A stretch of 64,000 nt of DNA from Patella vulgata. Taxonomy: Eukaryota > Mollusca > Gastropoda > Patellidae. The position numbers and the translations under genes are program-made. The stretch covers positions 88,159,459-88,223,458 of the forward strand of contig NC_065879.2 of the NCBI RefSeq assembly GCF_932274485.2. The letters are read 5' to 3'. The notes beneath the pieces are model-generated. The model did not search any database and was not told where the DNA came from. It was given only the letters and a program-made list of their open reading frames with translations. This document shows positions 51,516 to 62,655 of this stretch, in pieces. Position 1 is the first letter of the stretch. Each line of letters begins with the position of its first letter.

Positions 51516-51606
51516 TTGAGTAAGACGCTGATTCGCTAACAAGGATGTCGAGGATGTTGAACCTTGTAAATATTCAGAATTAAGGGGCCTGACAAGGAGC
51601 TGTAGG
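51516..51606 (+). mobile_element. SINE-A remnant
   Basis: GAGTAAGACGCTGATTCGCT to GGGGCCTGACAAGGAGCTGT, strongly decayed. Confidence 0.5.
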
Positions 51607-51613
51607 ACGTAAA

Positions 51614-51820
51614 CCAGAGAGAGAGGGGGGAGGAGAGCGAGAGTGGGGGGGGATAACGTCCACCCGACACAAACTAGGCCATTTCGGGACTAATGTATGG
51701 TTCAATTTTAATTCAATAATTCGCTTGAGCGTAGGAATCCTTAGCAGTTGGACCCGGAGAAAACCCACGAGGTTGGCCATGCGAATCTAATTTTTGTCAC
51801 GTACAAGCGGGGAATCAACA
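51614..51820 (-). mobile_element. SINE-B, head missing
   Basis: GA/G-rich tail, ATAACGTCCACCCGACACAA to ACAAGCGGGGAATCAACA. Confidence 0.82.
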
Positions 51821-52016
51821 CTCGTAGCAAAAGAAAAATCATAAAGTTCCCGCCTCTAGGTTATCAAAAATTAATCTCCCTCGCCGTCCCCCTTGACAGA
51901 GTTGGCGCTCTCTATACAAACAGATACATTTACGTGCACGTAAAATATCTCTTTTTGGAAATCTAAATAGTCCAAATTTCTTCTAGCTAGCATAATTTAG
52001 TGTGTCGTCTAATGCC

Positions 52017-52325
52017 AGTCTGATTTAAATACAGATCTATATTTCGTTTCGTTTTTTTATACTTTCGATGGTCTACACTACATGAACATCTGACCGGTTG
52101 TAGTGGGAGGTCGCGTCAAAAGTCACACGAGCAGCTTCTGACCTATGACGTCAGACATTTGATTAACCAATCAGCATTGATGTTACTAGTGGATTATCCA
52201 CAGTTCCGTGCAAAACACGCCTAAAGCTCGCCGTAACAGACTGTTTCATTAGCTGTTCCCTCACATCATTCAGAACACGTCAATGATAACAGCTCTTCCA
52301 GATCCTAGTGTAGTAAAGACAAGTT
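52017..52325. mobile_element. MITE-2, right end missing
   Basis: AGTCTGATTTAAATACAGAT to GATCCTAGTGTAGTAAAGAC, then breaks off. Confidence 0.78.
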
Positions 52326-52526
52326 TGTCTTGAATAGATGAAAATACAATTATTCCCCATTGCGTGCTGATTCTGACACAAGTACTTCAATGTTTTGACA
52401 TCTCTGTCACATCTTAACGCCTTTCTGACCTGCTGACTCAAAGCACGTCATAAAAAAACAGACGGATGGTTCACATATATTTCAAACGTTAAGACATAGT
52501 ATGGCTTGTACGAAAAAAAAACCCCA

Positions 52527-52714
52527 AGGACAACTGTCTAGCCGTTCGGATGGGACAAACGAAAAACCGAGGTCCTGTAAATATATTGGCGTACACGTAA
52601 AAAGAGTAGTCCGTAGTGCCGCTGTTCGGACAAAATTTAACTCGTAGCACACTTCATTAACCCAGTCGGAGGGGAACAGTAGGACGTCAAACCCCATTTT
52701 AATTCATTTCATTT
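52527..52714 (+). mobile_element. SINE-A, 5' truncated
   Basis: AGGACAACTGTCTAGCCGTT to ACCCCATTTTAATTCATTTC; GAATTCGATAT box deleted. Confidence 0.78.
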
Positions 52715-52887
52715 TGTAAGAAAAAAAAGAACAGAATTTGTTATAAAAGATGGCAACGTAAAATCAACGGAAAACAATGAAAACTTTAAATGGCCGCACT
52801 TCAAGGTATAATTAATCAACTTGAATAAGTTTTGGAACAGAATGGCTTTTTATATAAGCTGAATTGGATTTACCAATAGGAATAGTA

Positions 52888-52996
52888 GACCATGTGGTGC
52901 AATTTTATTTCAATAAGTCACTTGCACGTAGGGGTCTTTAGCAGTGGGAAGAGACCGGAAAGCGCGGAGAAAACCTACGTGGTTGGACAGGCGACT
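52888..52996 (-). mobile_element. SINE-B middle fragment
   Basis: GTGGTGCAATTTTATTTCAA to ACGTGGTTGGACAGGCGACT. Confidence 0.78.
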
Positions 52997-53010
52997 TTAG
53001 ATAAGTAAAG

Positions 53011-53300
53011 TAAATGAAATGAAATGTTTTGCTCCGAACTGGCCATACAGTGTGCTATGAGGGAAATTTTGCCCGGACAGCGGCACTACGGCCTACTCTT
53101 ATATCGAATTTCAACTGTCAAGGGATCTTTTACGTGCACGCCAATGTGTACACGGGACATCGGTTTTTCGTCCCATCCGAACGACTAGACAGCTTTCCTT
53201 GTCAGCCCCTCCGTCCTGCTTCACTGCTAATGCAGGGATCGAACACCCGACCTCCAGGCTAGCGAGCCAGCGTCTTAGCCACTTAGCCACCGTGATCACC
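53011..53300 (-). mobile_element. SINE-A with target duplication
   Basis: AAATGAAATGAAATGTTTTG to TTAGCCACCGTGATCACC; two internal deletions. GATAAGTAAAGTA stands at both flanks (about 52998 and 53301), a 13-bp duplication. Confidence 0.88.
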
Positions 53301-53336
53301 GATAAGTAAAGTACTTTAGATAGTGTATAGTCTTTA

Positions 53337-53462
53337 TAGATGCATTATGTAAGAGCCCAATCTGTCTATTGTAGTTTTTTTTTTATTCTGGCCTCAAATG
53401 TTATATAAATTATTATTTAGATATTTATTCACATGACAAGCCTATAATCAACGCTCTAGATC
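53337..53462. mobile_element. MITE-1 partial
   Basis: TAGATGCATTATGTAAGAGC to AACGCTCTAGATC; left end only, diverged. Confidence 0.65.
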
Positions 53463-53480
53463 ATAGAATGGCAGAGATTT

Positions 53481-53847
53481 AATTTGATTAAAACACAGAT
53501 CCTATTTCGTTTCGTTTTTTATCGTTCAAAATTTCGTTTTAGTTGTCTTTACTACACTAAGATCTGGAAGAGTTGTTATCATTGACATGTTCTGGATGAT
53601 GTGAGGGATTAGCCAATGAAAAAGCCTGTTACGGCGAGTTATTGGCCTTTTGATGAACGGAACTGTGGGTAAACCACTAGAAACGTCAACGCTGATTAAT
53701 CAATGCATGACGTCATAGGGTCAAAAGCCGATCTCGTTTGACCGCTGACGTGAACTCTCACTATAACTTGTCAGATCTTCATGTAGTGTAGGCCATCGAA
53801 AGTATAAAAACACGAAATGAAATAAAGATCTGTATTGTAATCAGATT
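53481..53847. mobile_element. MITE-2, full length
   Basis: AATTTGATTAAAACACAGAT to AGATCTGTATTGTAATCAGA. Best-preserved interior, with CGTCAACGCTGATTAATCAA. Confidence 0.82.
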
Positions 53848-53996
53848 GGCGGATATTTAAACGGATTGAAATGCGATCACCATTTAATGATTGGATTTTA
53901 AAATGGGGAAACGAGGCTGTATCTCGATTAACATGTAGCGTTATCATGGTAATTCACAATACTTGCCACATCTTGTCAAAACCTCAAACAGTGATA

Positions 53997-54330
53997 ACTT
54001 TGCTAATAATGTTATATAACTATTAATTTGACATTTATTAACAAAACAAGACCATAATCAACCCTCGATGGTATTGGATACTCGAGATTTTAACTAGATT
54101 AGAACGGTTCGCCATTTAAAAATTTAATTTAAAAATGGGAAAGCAAGGTCATGTCTCGAATATACCAGTTCTCTGGTTACCACAATGCACACATCTTGTC
54201 AAAACTACAAACCGTGATAACTTGGCTAATAATAAATTAATTGGAATGAAATTTTCAATGTATTTCTTTAATTATCTTTCTTGGAACTATCATAACAAGA
54301 ACGGTCCGCTCTTTATCTAAATCTTACATA
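53997..54330. mobile_element. MITE-1 partial, short core
   Basis: AACTTTGCTAATAATG, CATAATCAACCCTCGATGGT and GGAATGAAATTTTCAATGTA, leading into the terminal part that is amplified next to it. Confidence 0.65.
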
Positions 54331-54853
54331 ATGTATCTTTAACTATTATAGCAAGAATGGTCAGCTCTTTATTTAAATCTTACATAATGTATCTTTAATA
54401 TAACTATTATAGCAAGAATGTCCAGCCCTTTATCTAAATCTTACAAAATGTATCTTTAACTATTATAGCAAGAATGGTCAGCTCTTTATCTAAATCTTAC
54501 ATAATGTATCTTTAACTATTATAGCAAGAATGGTCAGCTCTTTATCTAAATCTTACATAATGTATCTTTAACTATTATAGCAAGAATGGCTAGTTCTTTA
54601 TCTAAATCTTACATAATGTATCTTTAACTATTATAGCAAGAATGGCTAGTTCTTTATCTAAATCTTACATAATGTATCTTTAACTATTATAGCAAGAATG
54701 TCCAGCCCTTTATCTAAATCTTACAAAATGTATCTTTAACTATTATAGCAAGAATGGTCAGCTCTTTCTCTAAATCTTACATAATGTATCTTTAACTATT
54801 ATAACAAGAATGGTCAGCTCTTTATCTAAATCTTACATAATGTATCTTTAACT
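54290..54853. repeat. Minisatellite from MITE-1 end, 56-bp unit, 10 copies
   Basis: Unit TAACTATTATAGCAAGAATG, GTCAGCTCTTTATCTAAATC, TTACATAATGTATCTT. Ten copies with a few variants (GGCTAGTTC, TCCAGCCC) that recur in pattern, suggesting higher-order duplication. Each unit ends in the MITE-1 terminus ATAATGTATCTTTAA. Confidence 0.92.
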
Positions 54854-55076
54854 CGATGGTGTTATTATAGCAGGTCGGAGCTTTAATTTAAACATTTTAT
54901 ATGTTTTTATGATAGTAATAAATTATAGAATATGTCACCGCGTTTTACATCATATCTACATGTAGACACTCCTTAAAATATAATATAAACTTTATCATAC
55001 TAACATGTACTAGCAAGTTAAAAACACGGATGTGCCCACGTATCCCGAGCTCTCGGTTCAAAACCTACTTTCTTAA

Positions 55077-55553
55077 AGGGACTATCCCGATTTGAACAGA
55101 GTCTCAAAATAAAATTCTGAGTACCTATAAAATTTAAGCGCCAAAATATAGAGGAATGGTGTATTTACCCTGTCTCAAAATTTCAGCTCAAAATATTAAG
55201 TTGTTTGGACGTGAACGTCAAAACTGCTTATCCGGACACGTAACCCTTTTAAGATATCGGATCAATTTTTTCCTTGGCTGACCTGATAATCGATTCCTGT
55301 TCCTTTAGAGGTTTATACAGTGAATGTAAATTTCACCTACATATAAAATAAAAGTCTGATTTTATCCAGGCACCGCATAATACAGCTTGGGACACCGGTC
55401 TCCATTTCCAGATGACGACTGACGGGTTTAAGTTGTTTGAAAACGTATCACATATATTGAGTTACTTGCTCAGCCCTAAGGTAGAGGATTTTAAGTGATT
55501 TTAATACAAAATTAAGCAGTTTTATTCTCCAAAATATTACCGGGATTGGCCCT
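55077..55553. mobile_element. TTAA element with AGGG ends, 477 bp
   Basis: AGGGACTATCCCG at the left, inverted CGGGATTGGCCCT at the right; TTAA at 55073-55076 and 55554-55557. No open frame of note, so non-autonomous. Same TTAA/AGGG style as the element at 16667. Confidence 0.75.
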
Positions 55554-55760
55554 TTAAACTATAAGGCAACCAAAATGACGTTTTTTTTTCTTTTATCGTA
55601 AGCGACGTCATCGAGAGATAATCAATGTGTATTTATGACGGATCATAAATGGCTAGATTTTTTTAATTTATTGATAAATTGAACAATTAATACGAATATA
55701 CGCCGATTGAATGACGAGAAAATATCCAAACATAGACTCATAGCTGATACGTGTACCCTG

Positions 55761-55884
55761 TACAGTTGGAATTCGATATAAAATTGGGGTAAATTTTCCC
55801 TCATAGCACAGCGTATCGCGTATGTCTTTATTATCATTAGCCCAGTTGGTACAGAAAGCAGGCCGTTAAACCCCATTTCATTTT
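55761..55884 (+). mobile_element. SINE-A 3' part
   Basis: CAGTTGGAATTCGATATAAA to GCCGTTAAACCCCATTTCAT. Confidence 0.8.
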
Positions 55885-55928
55885 AAGTTCAAAGGCAATT
55901 ATTACGTGCAGCAACTATTACAGTTAGA

Positions 55929-56072
55929 TTTAAATAAATCTTTAAAAAAAATAGAAATTGTTGGGGTTTTTTATTTACCATAATCGCTTTATACGTTCAC
56001 TTTAAAGGTTTTTTTTATCTTTAAAACTGTATCAATCCCTTGCTATCTGATTAAAACACAGATCCTATTTCG
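55929..56072. repeat. Copy of 43211-43335
   Basis: TTAAATAAATCTTTAAAAAA to TATCAATCCCTTGCTATCTG. It includes 20 extra bp (CCATAATCGCTTTATACG) missing from the other copy. Confidence 0.8.
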
Positions 56073-56147
56073 TTTCGTTCTTTAAAGTTTAAAATTCAGA
56101 AAGTATAAAACAGCGAAACGAAATATAGATCTCTATGTTAATCAGGC
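56044..56147. mobile_element. MITE-2, internally deleted to 104 bp
   Basis: ATCTGATTAAAACACAGATC to ATAGATCTCTATGTTAATCA with only CGTTTCGTTCTTTAAAG and GTATAAAACAGCGAAACG between: essentially both ends and nothing else. Confidence 0.8.
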
Positions 56148-56150
56148 TGA

Positions 56151-56548
56151 AATGAAATTGGGTTTAACGTCCTACTGTTCTGCTACGACTGGGATAATGA
56201 AGACGGGTATATGCCATACAGTTTGCTATGAGGGTAATTTTGCCCGGGCAGCGGCGCTACGACGTACTCTTATATCGAATTCCAACAATCCAACTGCCAA
56301 GCTCCAACTGAGGTAATGATGAATGGCATACGCCATACAGTGTGCTACGGCCTACTTTTATATCGAATTCAAACTGCCAAGGGATCTTTTACGTGCACGC
56401 CAATATGTACACAGGACCTCGTTTTTCTTCTCATCCGAACGACTAGCTAGACAGCTGTCCTTGTCAGGCCCTCCGTCCTGCACGACTGACAAGGAGAAAC
56501 CACGTCGGAAAATCCCGATGAACTTTCTCGACTGGGATCGAACAACTC
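56151..56548 (-). mobile_element. SINE-A, rearranged
   Basis: TGAAATGAAATTGGGTTTAA to GAATTCCAACAATCCAACTG, then a second start at TGATGAATGGCATACGCC and on to AACTTTCTCGACTGGGATCG. Confidence 0.82.
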
Positions 56549-56640
56549 ATTGGAATACAATGTCGCCCTTGTAATTAAAAGTAGTCATATTTCATTGAAC
56601 CGCGTCTCTTGTAAACTATTAATTAGTAAGGTGGGGGTGG

Positions 56641-56914
56641 GTTGGGTGGCCGAATGGTTAGCGTGTGCGCATTGTATCATAAGGTCTGTCATTGAGTCAA
56701 CTGGTGTGGTTTCGATTCCCCGGTTGTACGTGACAAGGAGTAGGGTCGCCTGTCCAGCCTCGTGGGTTTTCTCCGGGTCCTACGATTTCCTCCCACGCCT
56801 AAGGACCCCTACGCGCAAGCGAATTATTGTAACAAAATTGAACCATATGTTAGTCCCGAAATGACCTAGTTTGTGTCAAGTGGACGTTAAACCCCATACC
56901 CTCTGCCTCGCTCT
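56641..56914 (+). mobile_element. SINE-B, full length, with target duplication
   Basis: GGTTGGGTGGCCGAATGGTT to CGTTAAACCCCATACCCTCT. TTAATTAGTAAGG flanks both sides (56619 and 56917 onward). Confidence 0.9.
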
Positions 56915-57071
56915 CTTAATTAGTAAGGACACTTGGCAATAAGAATATTATCTTATCTGCGTGTCAATTTCAGAACTTGTTAATTCTTAAATAAACCAAT
57001 GTCAATTTTGACACCCTTTAACCTTATTTTGTTTGTTTTGAAATCAATTAAGTGAGATTTGAATAAAAACA

Positions 57072-57278
57072 GTAGTCGTTCGGATGGGACGAAAAACCGA
57101 GGTCCCGTGTACACATTGGCGTGCACGTAAAAGATCTCTTGACGGTTTGAATTCGATATAAGAGTAGGCCGTAGTGCCGCTGTCCGGGCAAAATTTCTCT
57201 CATAGCACACTATATGACGTATGCTCGTCTTCATTAGCCCAGTCAGAGCAGTAGGACGGTAAACCCTATTCCATTCTG
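57072..57278 (+). mobile_element. SINE-A, 5' truncated, with target duplication
   Basis: TAGTCGTTCGGATGGGACGA to AAACCCTATTCCATTC. TGAATAAAAACAG before and TGAATAAAAGCAG after. Confidence 0.88.
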
Positions 57279-57354
57279 AATAAAAGCAGGGTTTAACAAA
57301 TATTAACTTGGTAACTTGATATTTAACAAACATTTAAGAAAATCATTTTAGTTT

Positions 57355-57436
57355 CAAGCAGGAAAGGATGGTAACCCGAGAACCCGGAAAAATACGCGGC
57401 TAGGTGGGCGATCCTACTTCTTGTCACGCATAAGCA
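57355..57436 (-). mobile_element. SINE-B remnant
   Basis: CAAGCAGGAAAGGATGGTAA to CTACTTCTTGTCACGCATAA; old copy. Confidence 0.55.
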
Positions 57437-57475
57437 CAGTAGCCAAACAGCCGCTACCTTGAATCGATTACAGAG

Positions 57476-57836
57476 ATGAAATGAAATGGAGTTTAACGTC
57501 CTACTGTTCTGCTCGTAATCTGGGCTAATGAAGACGGGCATACGCCATACAGTGTGCTATGAGGGAAATTTTGCCCGGACAGCGGCCTACTCTTACATCG
57601 AATTCCAACTGCCAAGGGATCTTTTACGTGCACGCCAATGTGTACACAGGACCTCGGGTTTTCGTCCCATCCGAACGACTAGACAGCTTTCCTTGTCAGC
57701 CCCTCCGTCCTGCATCACTGACAAGGGAGAACCACGCCGGAAAATCTGAATGAACTTTCTCGGCCAATGCAGGGATCGAACACCCGACCTCCAGGCTAGC
57801 GAGCTGGCGTCTAACCCACTTAGTCACGTGATCCCC
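57476..57836 (-). mobile_element. SINE-A, full length, with target duplication
   Basis: GATGAAATGAAATGGAGTTT to ACTTAGTCACGTGATCCCCC. GAATCGATTACAGA occurs on both sides (57462 and 57838). Confidence 0.92.
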
Positions 57837-57894
57837 CGAATCGATTACAGACGATAGGATTTAAAGCGTACACTTTCCCCACCCCATCCCTTTA

Positions 57895-58096
57895 TAAGAG
57901 AGTGCGAAATGGGGTTTAACGTCCACACGACACAAGCTAAGTCATTTCGGGACTAATATATGGTTTAATTTTTTTTTATTTCAATAATTCGCTCGAGCGT
58001 AGGGGTCTTTAGCAGTGGGGAGGAAACCGAAGGACCCGCAGAAAACCCACGAGGATGGACAGGCGACCCTACTCCTTGTCACGTACAACCGGGGCC
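57895..58096 (-). mobile_element. SINE-B, 5' truncated, with target duplication
   Basis: AGAGTGCGAAATGGGGTTTA to CACGTACAACCGGGG. CCCTTTATAAGA occurs on both sides. Confidence 0.9.
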
Positions 58097-58224
58097 CTTT
58101 ATAAGAACTCATATACTTAAACAATACACGTTGTTTGCCGCCTCTTTATACAAGACCAAGCAAATATATACCAGTGTTTGAGGTAACATGGCCCCCAAAA
58201 TAGGATCGGTCCCTCGGAATCTTA

Positions 58225-58346
58225 TTTTTTAGTAATTTGATTGGATAATATTAGATTGATTTTTAGTGCTTATCCATTCAAAATTAAGGTATCTACTAAA
58301 ATTCGGATTTTATCTTTAGTTAAGATTTCGAGAAACAGGAACCTGT
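58225..58346. mobile_element. MITE-4, left end missing
   Basis: AGTAATTTGATTGGATAATA to TAAGATTTCGAGAAACAGGA. Confidence 0.75.
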
Positions 58347-58576
58347 TTTCTAGCATTTTTAGCTTAACTACCGAGTAAGGTTCTTGAAAATAATACCGAA
58401 ATGTCAGAGTGTTGGAATTTGTCTAGAGAAAAATCACGCCAAGACCGAGTTATAGGGCCTGGCAAATGAGAAAAAAAGTTTAGGGTACGCGATTTCGGCT
58501 AATGAACATAGGGTCAATGATATTTCTGTTCCCGCCCCCTGCATCGCCCATGGGAGCATGTAAGAGTTTTTTGTTA
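58347..58576. other. No gene seen
   Basis: Unique sequence; no supported feature. Confidence 0.4.
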
Positions 58577-58752
58577 GATGTATGTATTTATCATAGAATT
58601 CCCCTGTGATACAAAATTAAACCCTACGTCACAATGTATTTTTTTATGGAATTCCCTTGTGATCCAAAAATAACCCATACGTCACAATGTATTTTTTTTA
58701 TGTAATTCCCTTGTGATATAAAAATAAAGCATACGTCAGATTGTATTTCATA
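58577..58752. repeat. Tandem repeat, about 58 bp unit, 3 copies
   Basis: GGAATTCCCTTGTGATCCAA and ACCCATACGTCACAATGTAT recur. Confidence 0.85.
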
Positions 58753-59010
58753 TAAAAAAAATAATCACCGTGAAAATGTTTTTTTCTACACACAATGAAT
58801 AGCCTGGTGAAATGATCGGTGTAAATCATATACTGGAATCGTCCACTGGAATTAGAGTGTCCGGTTAGTTGCTTTGTTTTCAAACCCTTACAGATCTGAG
58901 TTGAATCCTTTGTGTTTGATTTGGTTGTTTGTTTTTAATCTCGTTTGGCACAAGTAACCGTTAGAGATATGGTTTAATCTAGTATCAATGAAATTGGTGT
59001 GGATATTCGC

Positions 59011-59291
59011 AAGAGAGAGAGGGGGGGGGGGGCGGGTTAACGCCCACTCGACACAACTAGGTCATGTCGGGACTAACACATGGTTCCATTTTATTTCAAT
59101 AATTCGCTTTCGCGTAGGGGTCTTTAGCAGTGGGAGGAAACCGGAGAACACGGAGAAATCCTACGAGGTTGGACAGGCGATCCTACTCCTTGTCACGTAC
59201 AGCCGAAGAATCGAAATCACGTCAGTTGACTCAATGCCAGACCTTATGATACAACGCGCACGCGCTAACCATTCGGCCATCCACCCACCTG
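59011..59291 (-). mobile_element. SINE-B, full length
   Basis: GA/G tail, GTTAACGCCCACTCGACACA core, head ending GCCATCCACCCACCT. Confidence 0.88.
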
Positions 59292-59444
59292 GATTTATGA
59301 CCCCTTTAGGAATATGTAACTTGAAACCCACCATCTCACAATACTATTATATTAGTGTAAATTGTTTCAATAGCATTTAGTAATTGATTTGGAATATACA
59401 GGTCACAATTCTATGGAATACAATTACTTCTTATAACCGAGCGC

Positions 59445-59584
59445 CAACCTAGTGGGCTTTCTCACGGTCCTCCGGGTCCTCCGGTTTCCTCCCACTGCTA
59501 AAGACCCCTACGTGCAAGCTAATTATTGAAATAAAATTGAACCATTTAATTGTTAGTCCCGAAAGTACTCTCCGAGACACTCTC

Positions 59585-59615
<31 letters not shown>

Positions 59616-59616
59616 G
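59445..59616 (+). mobile_element. SINE-B 3' half
   Basis: GCGCCAACCTAGTGGGCTTT to TTGTTAGTCCCGAAAGTA, then a CT microsatellite; core lost. Confidence 0.8.
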
Positions 59617-59814
59617 AACGACGGTTTCGTTGATAAAATATGAAAATATAACAAGACAATATATACATATACACAACAATACTTGGTTAACGCTAACCAA
59701 CTAGAAACATCTTTACTGTACCGACATCGCATTAAGAACGTAGGATTGTTACATACATGTACATATTCCCCATCTGTTCTTAGTACTTGATCGATGACTG
59801 CCGAATCTAATATT

Positions 59815-60180
59815 AGCGTGTGTGGATAAGCTATTGTACATGTATATACCAACGAAGGGGAACACAACGGATTCCAACCCAGATCTTTAATGTTATGAAA
59901 ACAAAGCAACTACCGTAGACCTTTAGTAATATGCACACCATTCATATTAGCGTGTGTGGATAACAACGAAGGGGAACACAGCGGATTCCAATCCCGATCT
60001 TTAATGTTATGACAAAAAGCAACTAACCGTACTCCTTTAGTAATATGTGTGTGGATAACAGCGAAGGGGAACACAGCGGATTCCAATCCCGATCTTTAAT
60101 TGTATGAAAACAAAGCAACTAACCGCACACGTTTAGTAATATGTACACCATTCATATTAGCGTGTATGAATAACGTAATG
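59815..60180. repeat. Tandem repeat, about 100-120 bp unit, 3-4 copies
   Basis: AGCGTGTGTGGATAA, GCGAAGGGGAACACAGCGGA, TTCCAATCCCGATCTTTAAT and ATGAAAACAAAGCAACTA recur. A weaker copy continues near 60315-60400. Confidence 0.85.
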
Positions 60181-60197
60181 TATACATTACACGCCGG

Positions 60198-60255
60198 TCG
60201 TCTTCATTAGCCCCGTCGGAGCAGAACAGTAAGACGTTAAACCCCATTCCAATCA
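60198..60255 (+). mobile_element. SINE-A 3' fragment
   Basis: GTCGTCTTCATTAGCCCCGT to GACGTTAAACCCCATTCC. Confidence 0.75.
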
Positions 60256-60554
60256 TTATATTACACGTAGAGTCGTTGATACTAGATTAATACATTATTC
60301 TACGCTAACCTATGACACGATAGATGCGAAAAACAACCAAAAGGAACACAAAGGGTTTCAACCCAAATATGAAATTGTATGAAAACAAAGTAACTAATAT
60401 CGTACGCCTTTATGTAACTATCCTTGAGGAATATGAAACTATTCTCGTCTAGCATGCATCATTCAATCTACCATTAATATAAGAGTGTGGATATCGTAAT
60501 GTATCTATTACATGTAGAATAATCTTAACGTTCTTTGGTATAAATGTTCCTTGT

Positions 60555-60735
60555 GCAATACGAGGTGATACTATAGCCAAGGCAGTGGCCTGTAGACATT
60601 TCTTCAACCTGACATGCTATCAAAACATATGCCTTTTAATATTTTATTTGTGATAAAAGGTGATACTATAGCCGAGACAGTGGACTGTCGACATTTCTTA
60701 AACCTGACAAACTTTCAAAACATATATCTTTTTTT
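60555..60735. repeat. Tandem repeat, about 105 bp unit, about 2 copies
   Basis: GTGATACTATAGCCAAGGCA, GTGGCCTGTAGACATTTCTT and AACCTGACA recur at 60560 and 60660; further echoes near 60940 and 61090. Confidence 0.7.
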
Positions 60736-61734
60736 ATTGTGGTAATGGTCTGTCGTCATTTCTCATTTTCTTCTCGAGGTTCGTGGCCCTCCTTCTCGTG
60801 CAGGCTCTCCATTGTTCCCCTTTTAGTCTTAGGTTTGTATGTCGATTATGGGTTAGGGTTAGTGCCCATTACTTTCCATTTCTGATATCATCTTTGTGAA
60901 AAAAGGGCAGTCTAAAAAATTAGTCAGATCAGCCAACAATGCCGACATTTCTTAAACACGTTATATGTTTTACTGCAGCATGTGCAGTACGGGGGATATG
61001 TATGTATATTTTTACAGGGTTTCTTTTAATAAAGATTTAACCGGCCTCGTCTTTTGATTGAATAAGACCCGGTTACAAATATAGCCAGAGCAACATTTCT
61101 TAAACCTGACATAATTTAAAAACATATATCTTTCTCTTACCTGTATTTACTTCATAATGTCATTTAAATCCTTCATGTACATAGGTAAAGAATATATATC
61201 CTTAATATACACATCTTATATACCACACTTCATAGTGAGTCTATCGCTATATACCACACTATATCACATATACCACAGTTTATAACGGGCCAATAGTAAT
61301 ATACTCCCTCACAATATACCAGTCCAATATCTATATACCTTCGCTCTTATATCATAATATGTATCTTGTATTTACCAGTATTTAAAACGAGGCTACTAGG
61401 ATATATATGACAGGTAAAAATATCAAGTTCTATTTTTAGCTTCCACCAAATAAATATACTGTTTTCCGTAGAATAAATGTAGTGAGTTGAGCGCGTGTCG
61501 GTCTCGCGCTTGTGTTGTTGTTATAGCGTATGAGTTGTGTTCTCTTGGTGTTATAAATAATGTTGTCAGCGCTTGTTGATCAATATCAGGATTTGGTGAG
61601 TGGCCTTTGATTGGTTCGTTTATAATTCGCGGTGTGTGTTTTGTTATTGAACGGCTTGTAATTGTTTGTATTTTTTTGTGTCTGAAGTTAGTGTCAGGTT
61701 TCATTGTGTGGGGTTGTCCAACTAACTGACATAA
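60736..61734. other. No gene recognised
   Basis: AT-rich, with ATATACCACACT words around 61210-61300. A 117-codon minus-strand frame (61423-61776) has a low-complexity, threonine/isoleucine-rich make-up and no family match; it may be non-coding or a 5'UTR. Confidence 0.35.
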
Positions 61735-61809
61735 ATGACACGGGCTGTTTCGGGGAGTTTGGTCGCCGCGGGTCATTCCGGCGTGGTTTCCCCTTGTCAG
61801 TGGTTCAGA
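61735..61809 (+). mobile_element. SINE-A fragment in a duplicated block
   Basis: GGTCATTCCGGCGTGGTTTC to CCTTGTCAGTGGTTCAGA. The block AATGACACGGGCTGTTTCGG onward recurs at 62147. Confidence 0.65.
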
Positions 61810-62023
61810 GGGGGGGGGGGGTGTTTAACGTCCACTCGACACAAACTAGGTCAATTCGTGACTAACACACTGTTCAATTTCATTTCAATAATTCCCTTGC
61901 GCATAGGGGTCTTTAGCAGTGTAAAGAAACCGGAGGACCTGGAGTAAACCCACGAGGTTGGACAGGTGACCCTACACCTTGCCACGTACAGCCGGGGAAT
62001 CGAAACCGCGTCAGTTGACTCAA
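61810..62023 (-). mobile_element. SINE-B, head truncated
   Basis: G-run, GTGTTTAACGTCCACTCGAC to CGTCAGTTGACTCAAAG. Confidence 0.84.
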
Positions 62024-62146
62024 AGTACAAATCGTCTCTCGTAATTCTGAATGAATGACAGTTTTTTTAATCCGTGGTATATTATTTTATGAATGTGATG
62101 TATTTATAACTGGCGAGACGTTAATCAACTACTACCACTACGGCAT

Positions 62147-62275
62147 AAATGGCATGGGCTGTCTGGAGAGTTCTGGTCACCGCGGGTTGTTCCACCGTGG
62201 TTTCACCTTGTCAGTGGTGCAGAGTGCAGGGCCCAACACGGAACGATGTCTAGTCCATTCGGATGGTATGGAAAG
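62147..62275 (+). mobile_element. SINE-A fragment, second copy of the block
   Basis: GGCATGGGCTGTCTGGAGAG to GTCTAGTCCATTCGGATGGT. Confidence 0.68.
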
Positions 62276-62284
62276 AAAAAAAAA

Positions 62285-62652
62285 CGAAATGAAAATGAAA
62301 TGGAGTTTAACGTCCTACTGTTCTGATTCAACTAATAAAGACGGGCATAGGCCATACAGTGTGCTATGAGGGAAATTTTGCCCGGACAGCGGCACTACGG
62401 CCTACTCTTATATCGAATTCCAACTGTCAAGGGATCTTTTACGTGCACGCCCACGTGTACACGGACCTCGGCTATTCGTCCCATCCGAACGACTAGACAT
62501 CTGTCCTTGGCAGGCCCTCCGTCCTGCATCACTGACAAAGGGGAACCACGTCGGAAAATCTGGATGAACTTTCTCTGCCAATGCAGAGATCGAACACCCG
62601 ACCTCCGGGCTAGCGAGCCAGCGTCTTACCCACTTAGCCTCCGTGACCCCCA
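62285..62652 (-). mobile_element. SINE-A, full length
   Basis: GAAATGAAAATGAAATGGAG to ACTTAGCCTCCGTGACCCCC. Confidence 0.9.
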
Positions 62653-62655
62653 CCA

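Noticed and set aside
61423-61776. 117-codon minus-strand frame
   Set aside because: Composition (many T, I, N, K) matches AT-rich non-coding DNA; overlaps a SINE-A fragment at its start.
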